NCBI RefSeq assembly: GCF_001423525.1
Contig: NZ_LMOI01000001.1
Location: 554,413 to 618,412, forward strand
Direction of reading: 5' to 3'
Length of the DNA: 64,000 nt
Origin: Arthrobacter sp. Leaf137
GTDB lineage: Bacteria > Actinomycetota > Actinomycetes > Actinomycetales > Micrococcaceae
A program made the position numbers and the translations under genes. Of this stretch, positions 1 to 8,622 are shown piece by piece (position 1 is the first letter of the stretch; each line of letters starts with the position of its first letter). The notes under the pieces were generated by a model. It was not told the origin of the DNA and searched no databases. It saw only the letters and a list, made by a program, of their open reading frames with translations.

Positions 1-1045
1 TGGACATGCGGGTCAGCCACTGTGGCGCATGGCCGTTGTTGGCCATGGTGCGGAAGATACGGCCGATCGAGTAAAGGCCCGAATTGCAGGAGGACAGGGC
101 GGCGGTGATGACGATCATGTTCATGACGTCGCCCATCCAGCCCAGGCCCATCTGGCCGAAAACGGTGACGAACGGGGATGTCCCGGCCTTGTACTGGTCC
201 GAGGGCAGCAGCATGGCCAGCAGGGAGACGGAACCGACGTAGAAGACAACGATGCGGAACACGACGGCGCGGATCGCCTTGGGGACTTCGCGTTCCGGGT
301 TCTGCATCTCGCCGGCGGTGATGCCCACCAGTTCGATGGCGTTGTAGGCGAAGATGACGGCGTTCAGCACGAGGATCATGACCAGCGCGCCCTTGGGGAA
401 CATGCCGCCTTCATCGTGGAACAGGTTGGCCACGGAGGCGTGTCCGTCGCCAACCTTCGCGTTGGTGACCACCATGAAGGTGCCGACGGCCAGGAAGATG
501 ACAATCGCGGCGACCTTGAGGCAGGAGGCCCAGAATTCGAATTCTCCGAAGGCTTTAACGCTGAAGAGGTTCACGGCCACCAGCAGCACCAGCGCGGCGA
601 TGGCGGACAGTTCAACGGGGACATTGGGGAAGAAGAACTGGAAGTAGAGGCCGATCGCGATGAGTTCGGCGATGCCGGTCATGGCCCAGTTGATGAAGTA
701 CATCCAGCCGGACAGGTAGGCGCCCTTGCGGCCGAACATTTCACCGGCGTAGCTGACGAACGAGCCCGACGTCTGGCGGTACATGATGAGTTCGCCCAGC
801 GCCCGCATCAGCAGGTAGGCGATGACGCCGGCAATGGCGTAAGAGAAGATGAGGGCCGGGCCGGTGGAGGCGAGGCGGCCACCGGCTCCCATGAAGAGGC
901 CGACGCCGATGGCGCCGCCCATGGCGATCATGGTGACGTGGCGCCTGCCCAGCGTTTTGCTGTAGCCCTCGGCGCTGAGGGACGGGTCGACGGCGGTGGA
1001 TGCTGCCGTGCTGTTCTTGATTTCGGGCGGGGTACTTTGAGGCAC
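1..1045 (-). CDS. Amino acid permease, APC/AAT family (AnsP-like), 3' end outside window
   Basis: Imports an amino acid across the plasma membrane by proton symport. About 348 residues are visible; the gene runs off the left edge. After a polar N-terminus the chain shows the family signature GGAIGVGLFMGAG in the first membrane helix, then ALGELIMYR, SGWMYFINWAMTG and the helix VIFAYNAIELVGITAGE with EMQNPERE, typical of AAT-family permeases. The SGWMYFINWAMTGIAEL stretch most resembles L-asparagine permeases, but substrate is an inference. The start is GTG at 1045, chosen because AAGGAA lies 5 bases upstream. It is transcribed away from the manganese transporter gene. Confidence 0.85.
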   Translation of the reverse strand, partial: MPQSTPPEIKNSTAASTAVDPSLSAEGYSKTLGRRHVTMIAMGGAIGVGLFMGAGGRLASTGPALIFSYAIAGVIAYLLMRALGELIMYRQTSGSFVSYAGEMFGRKGAYLSGWMYFINWAMTGIAELIAIGLYFQFFFPNVPVELSAIAALVLLVAVNLFSVKAFGEFEFWASCLKVAAIVIFLAVGTFMVVTNAKVGDGHASVANLFHDEGGMFPKGALVMILVLNAVIFAYNAIELVGITAGEMQNPEREVPKAIRAVVFRIVVFYVGSVSLLAMLLPSDQYKAGTSPFVTVFGQMGLGWMGDVMNMIVITAALSSCNSGLYSIGRIFRTMANNGHAPQWLTRMS

Positions 1046-1255
1046 AACGGTTCCTTGTGGGTTGGGGGTTGGCCGCATCCGGAAGCGAATGATCCAGCTC
1101 ACATAATTCGGCCTTCAGCCGTTGGGACGGCTGTTTGTGAGCAGAAGTCTTCGTCTTGCCGAAGCTTCGCGCGGCCTATCCATCGTACAAGATCCATTCG
1201 GGTGCCACGTGACGCGCACTACACCCACCAGGCTATGGCTGCCCGTAAAGACACT

Positions 1256-1271
1256 TTTCGGTATGCCTAAA
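1256..1271. promoter_or_regulatory. Candidate MntR/DtxR-type operator upstream of mntH
   Basis: TTTCGGTATGCCTAAA is an imperfect 16-bp palindrome matching its own reverse complement at 12 of 16 positions. The TT-GG-CC-AA layout resembles DtxR/IdeR/MntR boxes. It lies 46 bp upstream of the chosen mntH start, where a manganese-responsive repressor would be expected. The rest of the 1046-1316 gap holds a 7-bp hairpin at 1116-1133 (CAGCCGT/ACGGCTG) and nothing else I recognise. Confidence 0.4.
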
Positions 1272-1316
1272 TTTGCTGTATTCTCGTGTCATTACCGCAA
1301 CGGCGAGGAGATGATC

Positions 1317-2567
1317 GTGGCAGCACCCACCCTGCAAGTACGCCCGGCCGCAGGCAAGCTGTGGTCACGGCTACTGCTGCTGGGCCCGGCGTTCGTCGCC
1401 GCCATCGCCTACGTGGATCCCGGAAATGTCGCCGCCAACCTGACCGCCGGCGCGAACTACGGCTACTTGCTGGTCTGGGTGCTGGTGATGGCCAACGCCA
1501 TGGCGGTCCTGGTGCAGTACCAGTCTGCGAAACTGGGCCTTGCCACCGGCCTGAGCCTGCCGGAAATCCTTGGCAAGCGGCTGGGAACCCGCTCCCGGCG
1601 CCTCTACTGGGTGCAGGCTGAGGTGGTTGCCGGAGCCACCGACATGGCCGAAGTCATTGGCGGCGCCGTGGCCCTGAACCTGTTGTTCGGGCTGCCGCTC
1701 CTGCTGGGAGGGGTCATCATCGGCATCGCCTCCATGCTGCTGCTGGCGCTGCAGACGGCCCGCGGACAACGGTCCTTCGAGTACGCCGTCCTGGTGCTCC
1801 TGGGAGTGATCGCCGTAGGCTTCATGTCCGGCCTGTTCGTCAACCCGCCCGACGCCGGCAGCGCCTTAGGCGGACTGGTTCCGCGTTTCGAGGGAACGGA
1901 CACCGTCCTGCTCGCCGCCAGCATGCTCGGCGCCACGGTGATGCCGCACGCAATCTACCTGCACTCCGCGCTGGCACGTGACCGGTTCGGCTTTTCCCCG
2001 GACCCGGCCGTGCGGACCCGCCTGATCCGGGCCACCCGGTTCGATGTGCTGGGCGCGCTGCTGCTGGCCGGCGTGGTGAACATCTCGATGCTGCTGCTGG
2101 CCGCATCCAGCCTGCGCGGCATCGAGGGAACGGACACCATCGCCGGGGCCCACGCTGCCGTCTCCGCTGCTTTGGGACCCGCCATCGGCGTCGTGTTCGC
2201 TGTGGGGCTCCTGGCGTCCGGCCTGGCCTCCACCTCGGTGGGCTGCTACGCCGGCGCAACCATCATGGGCGGCCTGCTGAAGGTCCGGATTCCACTGCTG
2301 GTCCGCCGGGTCATCACCCTCATCCCCGCCCTGGTGATCCTCGGCGCAGGAATCGAGCCGACGCTCGCCCTGGTCCTCAGCCAGGTGCTGCTCAGTTTCG
2401 GCATTCCGTTTGCGCTGATCCCGCTGATCCGGCTCACCGGCAAACGCGAGATCATGGGCATCCACGTTGACTCCCGCGCACTGAAGATCGCCGGCTGGAC
2501 CAGCGCCACGCTGATCGTCGGACTGAACTGCGTGCTGATCGCCCTGACCATCGCAGGGCAATCCTGA
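1317..2567 (+). CDS. mntH: Nramp-family divalent metal transporter (MntH)
   Basis: Proton-coupled importer of Mn(II), possibly Fe(II), in the plasma membrane. The 416-residue length fits bacterial MntH. Both metal-site motifs are present: DPGN in helix 1 (about residue 33) and MPHAIYLHS in helix 6 (about residue 208); about 11 hydrophobic helices are visible. The longer frame opens at 1122, but the GTG at 1317 is preferred because GAGGAG at 1305-1310 sits 6 bases before it; the ATG at 1311 would abut that ribosome site. A DtxR-like palindrome lies just upstream, consistent with repression by manganese. Confidence 0.92.
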   Translation: MAAPTLQVRPAAGKLWSRLLLLGPAFVAAIAYVDPGNVAANLTAGANYGYLLVWVLVMANAMAVLVQYQSAKLGLATGLSLPEILGKRLGTRSRRLYWVQAEVVAGATDMAEVIGGAVALNLLFGLPLLLGGVIIGIASMLLLALQTARGQRSFEYAVLVLLGVIAVGFMSGLFVNPPDAGSALGGLVPRFEGTDTVLLAASMLGATVMPHAIYLHSALARDRFGFSPDPAVRTRLIRATRFDVLGALLLAGVVNISMLLLAASSLRGIEGTDTIAGAHAAVSAALGPAIGVVFAVGLLASGLASTSVGCYAGATIMGGLLKVRIPLLVRRVITLIPALVILGAGIEPTLALVLSQVLLSFGIPFALIPLIRLTGKREIMGIHVDSRALKIAGWTSATLIVGLNCVLIALTIAGQS

Positions 2568-2671
2568 TCACCAGGCCAATCCTGAACGCCGGGGCAACAA
2601 TCATGACCGGGCAATCCCGGCGCCTGATTCCGGCAGCCCACCCGGAGGCATCCGGAAGCTAGGCTGAAACC

Positions 2672-3433
2672 ATGGCCACCACGCACCGCCGCCCGCCCGC
2701 ACCACAGCCGGAACTGTACCGGTTCGCTCCCCTGGACTTCGCCGCCCTGGCCACATATGTGGCCATTGCCGGCATCTTCACCGTGGCCGGCGAACTCCTG
2801 GCACCGGCGCTTCAGCAACTGGCCCCCTCCCCGGCGGCGGCGTCCTACCTGGTCAACCTGGTCTTCTACGGAACCGTGGCGGTCCTGGCGTTCCTGGCCG
2901 CCCGGCGGGTGGTGGTGCGCGACCTAAGGGTCCTGGCCACCCGCCCGTGGTTCACCCTGCTGATGGTCCCGGCGGCCGTAATCGTGATGATGATCCTCAC
3001 GGCCGTGGTGGTGGCTGCCGGCGGGGAGGCCCAGACCTCCGCCAACCAGGCCGGCCTGCAGTCGCTGATGCAGCAGGTCCCTGCCTGGCTGATTGTGCCC
3101 GTCCTGGTGGTGGTGGGCCCGTTCGTGGAGGAGTACATCTTCCGGCACCTCCTGATCGGCAAACTCAGCAGGCGGCTGAACATCTGGCTGTGCTGCGCCC
3201 TGTCCGTGGTGGTGTTCGCCGGCATCCATATCGCCGGCCAGGAAGCCATCACCCTGACGGCGCTGCTGCCCTACCTGGCCATGGGCGCCACCCTGGTATT
3301 CGTCTACGTCTGGACCGGCCGGAACGTGATGTTCTCCTATTTCGTCCACGCCGCCAAGAACCTGCTGGCGGTGGTTTTCATCTACGCCATCCCGCCGGAA
3401 CTGTTTGAACAGCTCCAGCAGGCCCACCCCTGA
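2672..3433 (+). CDS. CPBP-family intramembrane metalloprotease
   Basis: 253-residue multi-helix membrane protein of the CPBP (CAAX protease and bacteriocin-processing, also called Abi) family. The three conserved motifs are in order: EEYIFRHLL (EExxxR, glutamates at residues 153-154), FAGIHIAGQ (second motif His) and FSYFVHAAKN near the C-terminus (third motif). These residues form the intramembrane zinc site in family members, so catalysis is plausible. Physiological substrate is unknown. It lies about 100 bp behind mntH, possibly co-transcribed, and converges on the next gene with only 3 bp between stops. Confidence 0.85.
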   Translation: MATTHRRPPAPQPELYRFAPLDFAALATYVAIAGIFTVAGELLAPALQQLAPSPAAASYLVNLVFYGTVAVLAFLAARRVVVRDLRVLATRPWFTLLMVPAAVIVMMILTAVVVAAGGEAQTSANQAGLQSLMQQVPAWLIVPVLVVVGPFVEEYIFRHLLIGKLSRRLNIWLCCALSVVVFAGIHIAGQEAITLTALLPYLAMGATLVFVYVWTGRNVMFSYFVHAAKNLLAVVFIYAIPPELFEQLQQAHP

Positions 3434-3436
3434 TTC

Positions 3437-5230
3437 CTAAGGCGCTTCGGTGCTCCCCCGCAGGACCAGGCGGTGGCTGCCGGCGGTCCGTCCCGTGATG
3501 AACACCTTGACCCCCTCCGAGGCGTTGGTCCCCGCCAGGTAGCGGTAGTTTTCCCCCGGGTTGTAGGCGGGTGGAGTGTCGGGATCAGCCGGCAGGCCCG
3601 GCCCGAACTCGATGGCGTCAGCGCCCACCCGGTAACTGCCGGTCCCCTGCACCAGCTGGAAGGCTCCCGGCGTGCCTGAAGCCGGGACCACGCCGTCGAG
3701 CACGCCCCCGGGCCGGAACGTCAGTTCCAGCGCAAAGGCGGTGTCCGCACCGTCGAAATCCAGCTCCAGGACGGTCTGCCCCGGCTCGGCCCGGACGGTA
3801 ATCTCCGTGCCCAGCCGGTGGACCACCGTGGGCCTGCCGGGAAAGTCCATGCTGGCGCTGAACCGGCCCTCGTGGCCCAGCGCGTAGACGCCGTCCTCCC
3901 GCCTGCGGGCGGCGGGCAGTGGCAGGTAGAAGTTCGCTGAAAGCTCCTCGGACAGCCGCACCGTGGCGCCGTCACGCACCGTGTGCTGGCTGCGGAACGG
4001 GCCCAGGTCGAAGAAACTGCGGGACAGCCGCACTCCGGAGAGGACCGCTGCTCCGTGTGCGAACCGCAGGAACGTGGGGTTGCTGGCCAACCCGGACACC
4101 ACGCCCGGGACCAGGCCGTCACAGCCGCCGTACACAGTGGTCACTGCTCGCCCGGCCCGGAACCGGTAGGCGCCGCAGGTTTCCAGTGCGGCGCCCGCCG
4201 GAGCGAGGGGAACGGGCAGTGTGCTGTCCGGTGCCGCGGCTGCTGCCGTCTCTTCCGGGAGGGCGGCGTGCAGCCAGGGGTCCAGCCGCAGCAGCGCGAG
4301 CAGTTTGGCGGGTTCGTGCAGCGGGAGCGTCCCCAGCCAGGCGGCCGCGACGGCAAAGTCCGGGTTGGCGTCCTGGTTGGCCAGCCGCCGGTAGAGCGGA
4401 AGGAAGGGGGCGGCGTTGAAGTCCATCCACTGGTCCTGCCGGCGGGAGAACACGGACTCCAGGGTTCCGTCCGAGTTGAACCAGGGCAGGAATGCCGTGA
4501 GGTTCCGGCGGACGTGGTCCAGCAGTTCAGGACGGCCCGCATGGTCTGCGATGGCCAGCAGCGACGGGTTGGTCACGGCCGAGGCGTACAGCGCGCTGCG
4601 TTCGGAATACATGCCGTCCGGCAGCTGGTCGATGCCTTCGGCCAGCCATTCGGTGATCCTGTCCGCGATGTCCTGCCGCGGCTGCAGCGCGTTGATCCTT
4701 GCCAGGGCGGCGCACAGTTCCCAGCGGTGGTTGGGAGTGTGGACTCCCCCTGCCACCAGCGCGTCGGTGGCCCGGGAGATGATGCCGGCCAGCCGGGCCC
4801 CCACGTCCGCGAGCGCCTTCCCGGGCGTTTCCAGGGCACTGATGACACCCAGGGCGATGCACGCATCGTTGAGGGTGAAGGCGGAATCCGGCGGGGAACA
4901 GAGGTTGGTGCCGTCGAACAGGCCGGTGGGGCCCTGCAGCTGTTCGAGCCGGTCCAGGCACCGGCGCATCGCGTCACCGGTGCCGTCTGCGGCGGAGTCT
5001 CCCCCGGCGACACCACCGGCGCCGTCGCCGGCGCCATCCGCGCCGGAGCCGTAAAAGGCGGAGCCGGGCTCCGTGGTGACCGCTGCCAAAGCCAGCAGCC
5101 TGCCCATGGCAGCGCGGTGCGGAAGCGCCGCGGCGTCGTCGTCGTGCGTGGCCAGGAACTCTGCCACGCTCCTGTCCGCCGCCTCTACCACCCGGGCGCG
5201 GAAAGCCGTGTCAGTCGTTGCCGTTTCCAT
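3437..5230 (-). CDS. Uncharacterised protein, possible polysaccharide-lyase-like (heparinase II/III-type) fold
   Basis: 597 residues with no signal peptide or membrane segment, so probably cytoplasmic. The N-terminal 350 residues look all-helical and contain TPNHRWELCAALARI, a Asn-His-rich segment reminiscent of the alpha/alpha-toroid of heparinase-type lyases; the C-terminal 250 residues are beta-rich (for example TTVYGGCDGLVPG and LSANFYLPLP), like the lyase C-terminal sandwich. Family membership is my inference; I do not recognise a named family. It is the last gene of a four-gene unit, 4 bp behind an ABC sugar permease, so it most likely acts on the imported oligosaccharide. An Ala/Gly/Asp-rich insertion near residues 64-85 looks like a linker. 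Confidence 0.55.
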   Translation of the reverse strand: METATTDTAFRARVVEAADRSVAEFLATHDDDAAALPHRAAMGRLLALAAVTTEPGSAFYGSGADGAGDGAGGVAGGDSAADGTGDAMRRCLDRLEQLQGPTGLFDGTNLCSPPDSAFTLNDACIALGVISALETPGKALADVGARLAGIISRATDALVAGGVHTPNHRWELCAALARINALQPRQDIADRITEWLAEGIDQLPDGMYSERSALYASAVTNPSLLAIADHAGRPELLDHVRRNLTAFLPWFNSDGTLESVFSRRQDQWMDFNAAPFLPLYRRLANQDANPDFAVAAAWLGTLPLHEPAKLLALLRLDPWLHAALPEETAAAAAPDSTLPVPLAPAGAALETCGAYRFRAGRAVTTVYGGCDGLVPGVVSGLASNPTFLRFAHGAAVLSGVRLSRSFFDLGPFRSQHTVRDGATVRLSEELSANFYLPLPAARRREDGVYALGHEGRFSASMDFPGRPTVVHRLGTEITVRAEPGQTVLELDFDGADTAFALELTFRPGGVLDGVVPASGTPGAFQLVQGTGSYRVGADAIEFGPGLPADPDTPPAYNPGENYRYLAGTNASEGVKVFITGRTAGSHRLVLRGSTEAP

Positions 5231-5234
5231 GGCC

Positions 5235-6170
5235 CTAGTCCTTCAGTCCGGCGCTGACATCGGCGTTGAGCACGTACTTCTGGAACACAAAGAACACGAA
5301 CACCAGCGGCAGGAGGGAAATCACCGAGGCCCCCAGCAGCACCGGCCAGTCGATGTTTTCCGCGCCAACGATGCTGCGCAGCGCAACCTGCAGCGTGTAC
5401 CACTTGGGGTCGTTGAGCACGATCAGCGGCCAGATGTAGTCGTTCCAGCGCCATTGGAAGGAGAAGATGGCCAACGTGAACAGGATGGGCTTGGACAGCG
5501 GGAGCATGATCCGGAAGAAGATGGCCAGCTCACTGGCGCCATCGATCCTGGCGGAGTGCAGCAGGTCGTCCGGGACGGTCAGGAAGAACTGCCGGAACAT
5601 GAAGACGCCGGTGGCCGTCAGCACGGAGGGCACGATGATGCCGGCCAGCGAGTTGTAGAGGCCCAGGTCCCGGATGACCGAGAACGTGGGGTTCAGGATG
5701 ACTTCGGTGGGCAGCATGGTGGTGGCAAGGATGCACACGAAGAACAGCCGGGTGCCCTTGCTGTTGTACTTGGCCAGGGCGTATCCCGTGCAGGCACTGA
5801 AGAAGACCGTGAGGACCGTGGTGACGATGGAAACCGTCGCCGTGTTCAGGAAGTACTGGGCGAAGTCCACCCGTTCCCAGGCGTCCACGAAGCCCTGGAA
5901 GGTCCATTCGCGCGGAATCATGGACAGCGGGTAGCTGAAGAGTTCGCTGCCGGGCTTGAAGGAGCTGAGCAGGAACCAGAGCAGCGGGAACGCGTAGATC
6001 GCGGCGATCAGCCAGGTCACCACGGTGAGCGGGACGGATGCCTTGGCGCGGGCCTCCCGGTTTCCCCGCGGCTTCTTCCCCGGGGAAGCGGGCGGGGAAG
6101 CGGCGGTCTTTCCCGCCCCGACGGCCGCTTCATCGGCGACGGCGGGAGGCAGGTTTGCAGCTGTTGCCAT
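5235..6170 (-). CDS. CUT1 carbohydrate ABC transporter permease (MalG-like)
   Basis: 311 residues forming the inner-membrane channel half of a sugar importer. After a 40-residue Ala/Gly/Lys-rich N-terminal tail there are six predicted helices and the cytoplasmic EAA loop ARIDGASELAIFFRIMLP that docks on the ATPase. LKD at the C-terminus (VSAGLKD) is typical of MalG-type subunits. It lies 3 bp behind the partner permease and 4 bp ahead of the unknown 597-residue gene. No ATPase gene is present, so a shared MsiK-type ATPase encoded elsewhere is likely. Confidence 0.9.
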   Translation of the reverse strand: MATAANLPPAVADEAAVGAGKTAASPPASPGKKPRGNREARAKASVPLTVVTWLIAAIYAFPLLWFLLSSFKPGSELFSYPLSMIPREWTFQGFVDAWERVDFAQYFLNTATVSIVTTVLTVFFSACTGYALAKYNSKGTRLFFVCILATTMLPTEVILNPTFSVIRDLGLYNSLAGIIVPSVLTATGVFMFRQFFLTVPDDLLHSARIDGASELAIFFRIMLPLSKPILFTLAIFSFQWRWNDYIWPLIVLNDPKWYTLQVALRSIVGAENIDWPVLLGASVISLLPLVFVFFVFQKYVLNADVSAGLKD

Positions 6171-6173
6171 GGG

Positions 6174-7118
6174 TCAGCCCTTCTTCCGGTTGAACCGCAG
6201 CTGGATCAGCGCGATGGCCAGCAGGACCACCATCAGCACTATGGAGGCGGCGCTGGCGTAGCCCACCTTGGACTGCTCGAAGCCGGTCTTGTAGATGTAC
6301 TGCACAATCAGAGTGTTCTCCGTTCCAGGCCCGCCGTTGGTGAGTGCCTGGATCATGGCGAACTCCTTCATCGCATGGATGGTGGAGAGCAGGATGACCA
6401 TGAATGACGTGGGCGCGATGGCCGGGAGCGTGACGTGCAGGAAGCGCTGCCACGCGTTCGCCCCGTCCAGCTCGGCTGCCTCCAGCAGGGCCTCGGGGAT
6501 GTTCTTCAGCGCGGCGATGAAGAGGAGCATGTTGAACGCGGTGCCGCCCCAGGCCGAGGCGAAGATGACCACCGCGAGGGCCAGGTTGCCGTTGCTGGAC
6601 CACGGGACGGGGCTGCCGCCCAGCAGGGAGATGATGAAGTTGACGAAGCCGAAGTCCTGGCCGAACAGCCACTTCCAGATCACGCCCACCACGATGGGCG
6701 AGATCAGCCAGGGCAGGAAGATCACCATCTTCGCCGCAGTGCGGCCGCGGACGGCCTTGCTGACCAGCAGCGAGGCCACCCCCAGCGAGCACACGTACAC
6801 CAGCGGCACGGACAGGACCGTGTAGGCGAAGGTCCTGCCCAGCGCCGCATAGAACGTGCTGTCCGCGAGGAGCTTCTGGAAGTTGGCCAGGCCGATGAAG
6901 TGGAGCTTGCCCACCCCGCGGTAGTCGGTGAACGAGTACAGCATCCCCAGGGCGCCCGGCCAGACGAAGAAGACCAGGAAGAGCACCACGTTCACGCCCA
7001 CCAGGACCAGCGGGGCTATGACGTAGCGGTTGCGGCGCTTCTGCTGCGACTTGCTCCGGACCGCCCCCGTGGGGGGCGTCCCGGGAGCCGCAGTAGTGCT
7101 GATGGTTGGGTTGGCCAC
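6174..7118 (-). CDS. CUT1 carbohydrate ABC transporter permease (MalF-like)
   Basis: 314 residues, six predicted membrane helices, with the EAA loop EAAELDGANAWQRFLHVTLP about 90 residues from the end. It begins with GTG. It pairs with the downstream permease to make the heterodimeric channel, and is 4 bp behind the binding-protein gene, so all three transporter parts are probably translated from one message. The substrate cannot be read from sequence; the neighbouring lyase-like protein suggests an acidic or modified oligosaccharide. Confidence 0.9.
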   Translation of the reverse strand: MANPTISTTAAPGTPPTGAVRSKSQQKRRNRYVIAPLVLVGVNVVLFLVFFVWPGALGMLYSFTDYRGVGKLHFIGLANFQKLLADSTFYAALGRTFAYTVLSVPLVYVCSLGVASLLVSKAVRGRTAAKMVIFLPWLISPIVVGVIWKWLFGQDFGFVNFIISLLGGSPVPWSSNGNLALAVVIFASAWGGTAFNMLLFIAALKNIPEALLEAAELDGANAWQRFLHVTLPAIAPTSFMVILLSTIHAMKEFAMIQALTNGGPGTENTLIVQYIYKTGFEQSKVGYASAASIVLMVVLLAIALIQLRFNRKKG

Positions 7119-7122
7119 TGGC

Positions 7123-8394
7123 TTAGGCGCCGTTGTAGAGCTTCACGATGTTGTCCACCGTGGTTTTGGCATCCTGGCTGCCGGAGAGCATCTTCACGGT
7201 CTCTTCACGCAGCGGGTCCCCGGAGAACGGGGTTTCGGCGTAGGCCTCAGCCACCACGCGCTTAATGGCGTTGTCGCCCTTGGCGTCGTTTTCGGCGATC
7301 TGCTTCTGGTACAGCTCAAAGGACGGCTGCTGGAACTGGTACTCCACCTTGAGGTCCTTGGCCGGCAGGTAGCCGCCCAGCTGTGCGAACTCGGTGTAGT
7401 TGGCGTCCTCGTAGAACCAGTCGATGAACTTCTTGGCTTCCTCGTCCGCGCCCGTGTCCTTGAAGGCCACCATGAAGCCGCCGCCAAGGTTGGTGGCGTT
7501 GACTTCCTTCTTGGGCAGCGGCACCGAGAGCCACTCGAAGTCCTTGATGTTCTTGTTGAAGTCGGCCACCTGCCAGCTGCCGGAGTAGTACGCCGCCACC
7601 TGGCCGCTCTTGAACATGGCGTTGCCGTCCTCGCCGCTGAGCCAGACGGACTTGGGCATGGTCTTGTCGTCATTGATCTTCTGGAAGTACTCCAGGGTTT
7701 CCACGGCCTTGCTGTCGCCGGCGTACTTGCCGTTCTCCTTGGCGAAGGCGGTGCTGCCGAACTCATACATCATGGCGCGGAGGCGGTGCCCGGAGCGGTC
7801 CATGACAACGCCGTACTTGGCACCGGCTTTTTCGCGGACTTCGGTGACGGCGGCAATGAACTCGTCCCAGGTCCAGGTGCCCTCGATGGCTGTGGGGTAT
7901 TTGACGCCTGCCTTGTCGAACAGGCTCTTGTTGACGAACAGGCCCACTGCGGTGAGGTCCGAGGGGATGGCGGGAATGATGCCGTCCGGGGATTCCTGCA
8001 GGTACTTTTCATCGATGCCGTGGGACTTGGCGATGTCAGAGAGGTCCTGCAACTGGTTGACCCACAGCGGGTCGATGCTGGTGACGCGTGCCAGGGCCGG
8101 AAGGTCGTTGGCGGTAGCGGCGTTCTTGAGCTTGGTGGTGATGTCCGCGGTGGGCACGTCCACCACCTCGATGGTGATGCCCGTGGCTTCCTTGTACTTC
8201 TTGGCCGCCGCAGCGAAAGCGCCGCCCTGGTTGGTGTCACCGGAGAGGACCAACTGGAGCGTCTTGGACCCGGAGTCCGAGGAACCACCCCCGCCACCGC
8301 AGGCAGTCAGGCCGGCGGCAAGGGCTGACAGTCCAAATGCGGTCAGGCCGAACTGGCGGCGGGTGATGCTTGAGATTCTTGTCTTCTCTGACAA
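7123..8394 (-). CDS. Sugar-binding lipoprotein of CUT1 ABC importer
   Basis: 423-residue extracytoplasmic solute-binding protein (family 1). The N-terminus has a twin-arginine motif TRRQFG, a hydrophobic core and the lipobox LTAC followed by a Gly-rich spacer, so export by Tat and lipid anchoring are likely. The mature part carries the family pattern (for example GITIEVVDVP, GTWTWDEFIAAV). The start appears to be TTG at 8394 with AGGA upstream; there is no ATG or GTG close by that keeps the signal peptide. First gene of the transporter unit; a palindromic operator candidate lies 117-141 bp upstream. Confidence 0.88.
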   Translation of the reverse strand: MSEKTRISSITRRQFGLTAFGLSALAAGLTACGGGGGSSDSGSKTLQLVLSGDTNQGGAFAAAAKKYKEATGITIEVVDVPTADITTKLKNAATANDLPALARVTSIDPLWVNQLQDLSDIAKSHGIDEKYLQESPDGIIPAIPSDLTAVGLFVNKSLFDKAGVKYPTAIEGTWTWDEFIAAVTEVREKAGAKYGVVMDRSGHRLRAMMYEFGSTAFAKENGKYAGDSKAVETLEYFQKINDDKTMPKSVWLSGEDGNAMFKSGQVAAYYSGSWQVADFNKNIKDFEWLSVPLPKKEVNATNLGGGFMVAFKDTGADEEAKKFIDWFYEDANYTEFAQLGGYLPAKDLKVEYQFQQPSFELYQKQIAENDAKGDNAIKRVVAEAYAETPFSGDPLREETVKMLSGSQDAKTTVDNIVKLYNGA

Positions 8395-8510
8395 TGGTCT
8401 GTCCTGTCTCTCAGTGCTCCTGGCCTTGCAGCAAGGCCTTTGCCGGTGGTGAAAGCTAAGCCCATTCCGGCAGCATTGCCGACGAGGAAAAGCCTTTCCG
8501 GACCCAACTG

Positions 8511-8535
8511 TGACTTATGTCATGACATATTGTCA
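8511..8535. promoter_or_regulatory. Tandem nested palindromes, candidate operator between SBP and VOC genes
   Basis: The stretch reads TGAC-TTA-TGTCA followed directly by TGACA-TAT-TGTCA. The junction itself is a perfect 14-bp palindrome, TATGTCATGACATA (8516-8529), and the right copy is a second inverted repeat (8523-8535). TGTCA/TGACA half-sites are common for GntR- or MarR-type dimers. It contains TTGACA on the minus strand (8531-8536), a good -35 for the sugar importer operon, though I see no clear -10. No cognate regulator gene is adjacent. Confidence 0.5.
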
Positions 8536-8622
8536 AGAGCACTTTTCAGCGTTGTAGATCCTTATCGATCGCGGGAAAGCGCACCCCTACCGCTCGGGCG
8601 CATGCGCCTTTAACGTTGTGGG

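Noticed and set aside
29..1270. Long open frame opposite the amino acid permease
   Set aside because: His/Gly/Asp/Gln-rich translation typical of antisense frames in GC-rich genes; the reverse strand encodes a clear permease.
3983..5257. Long plus-strand frame opposite the 597-residue protein
   Set aside because: Gln/Gly/Arg-rich antisense translation; the minus-strand frame abuts the importer genes and has globular composition.
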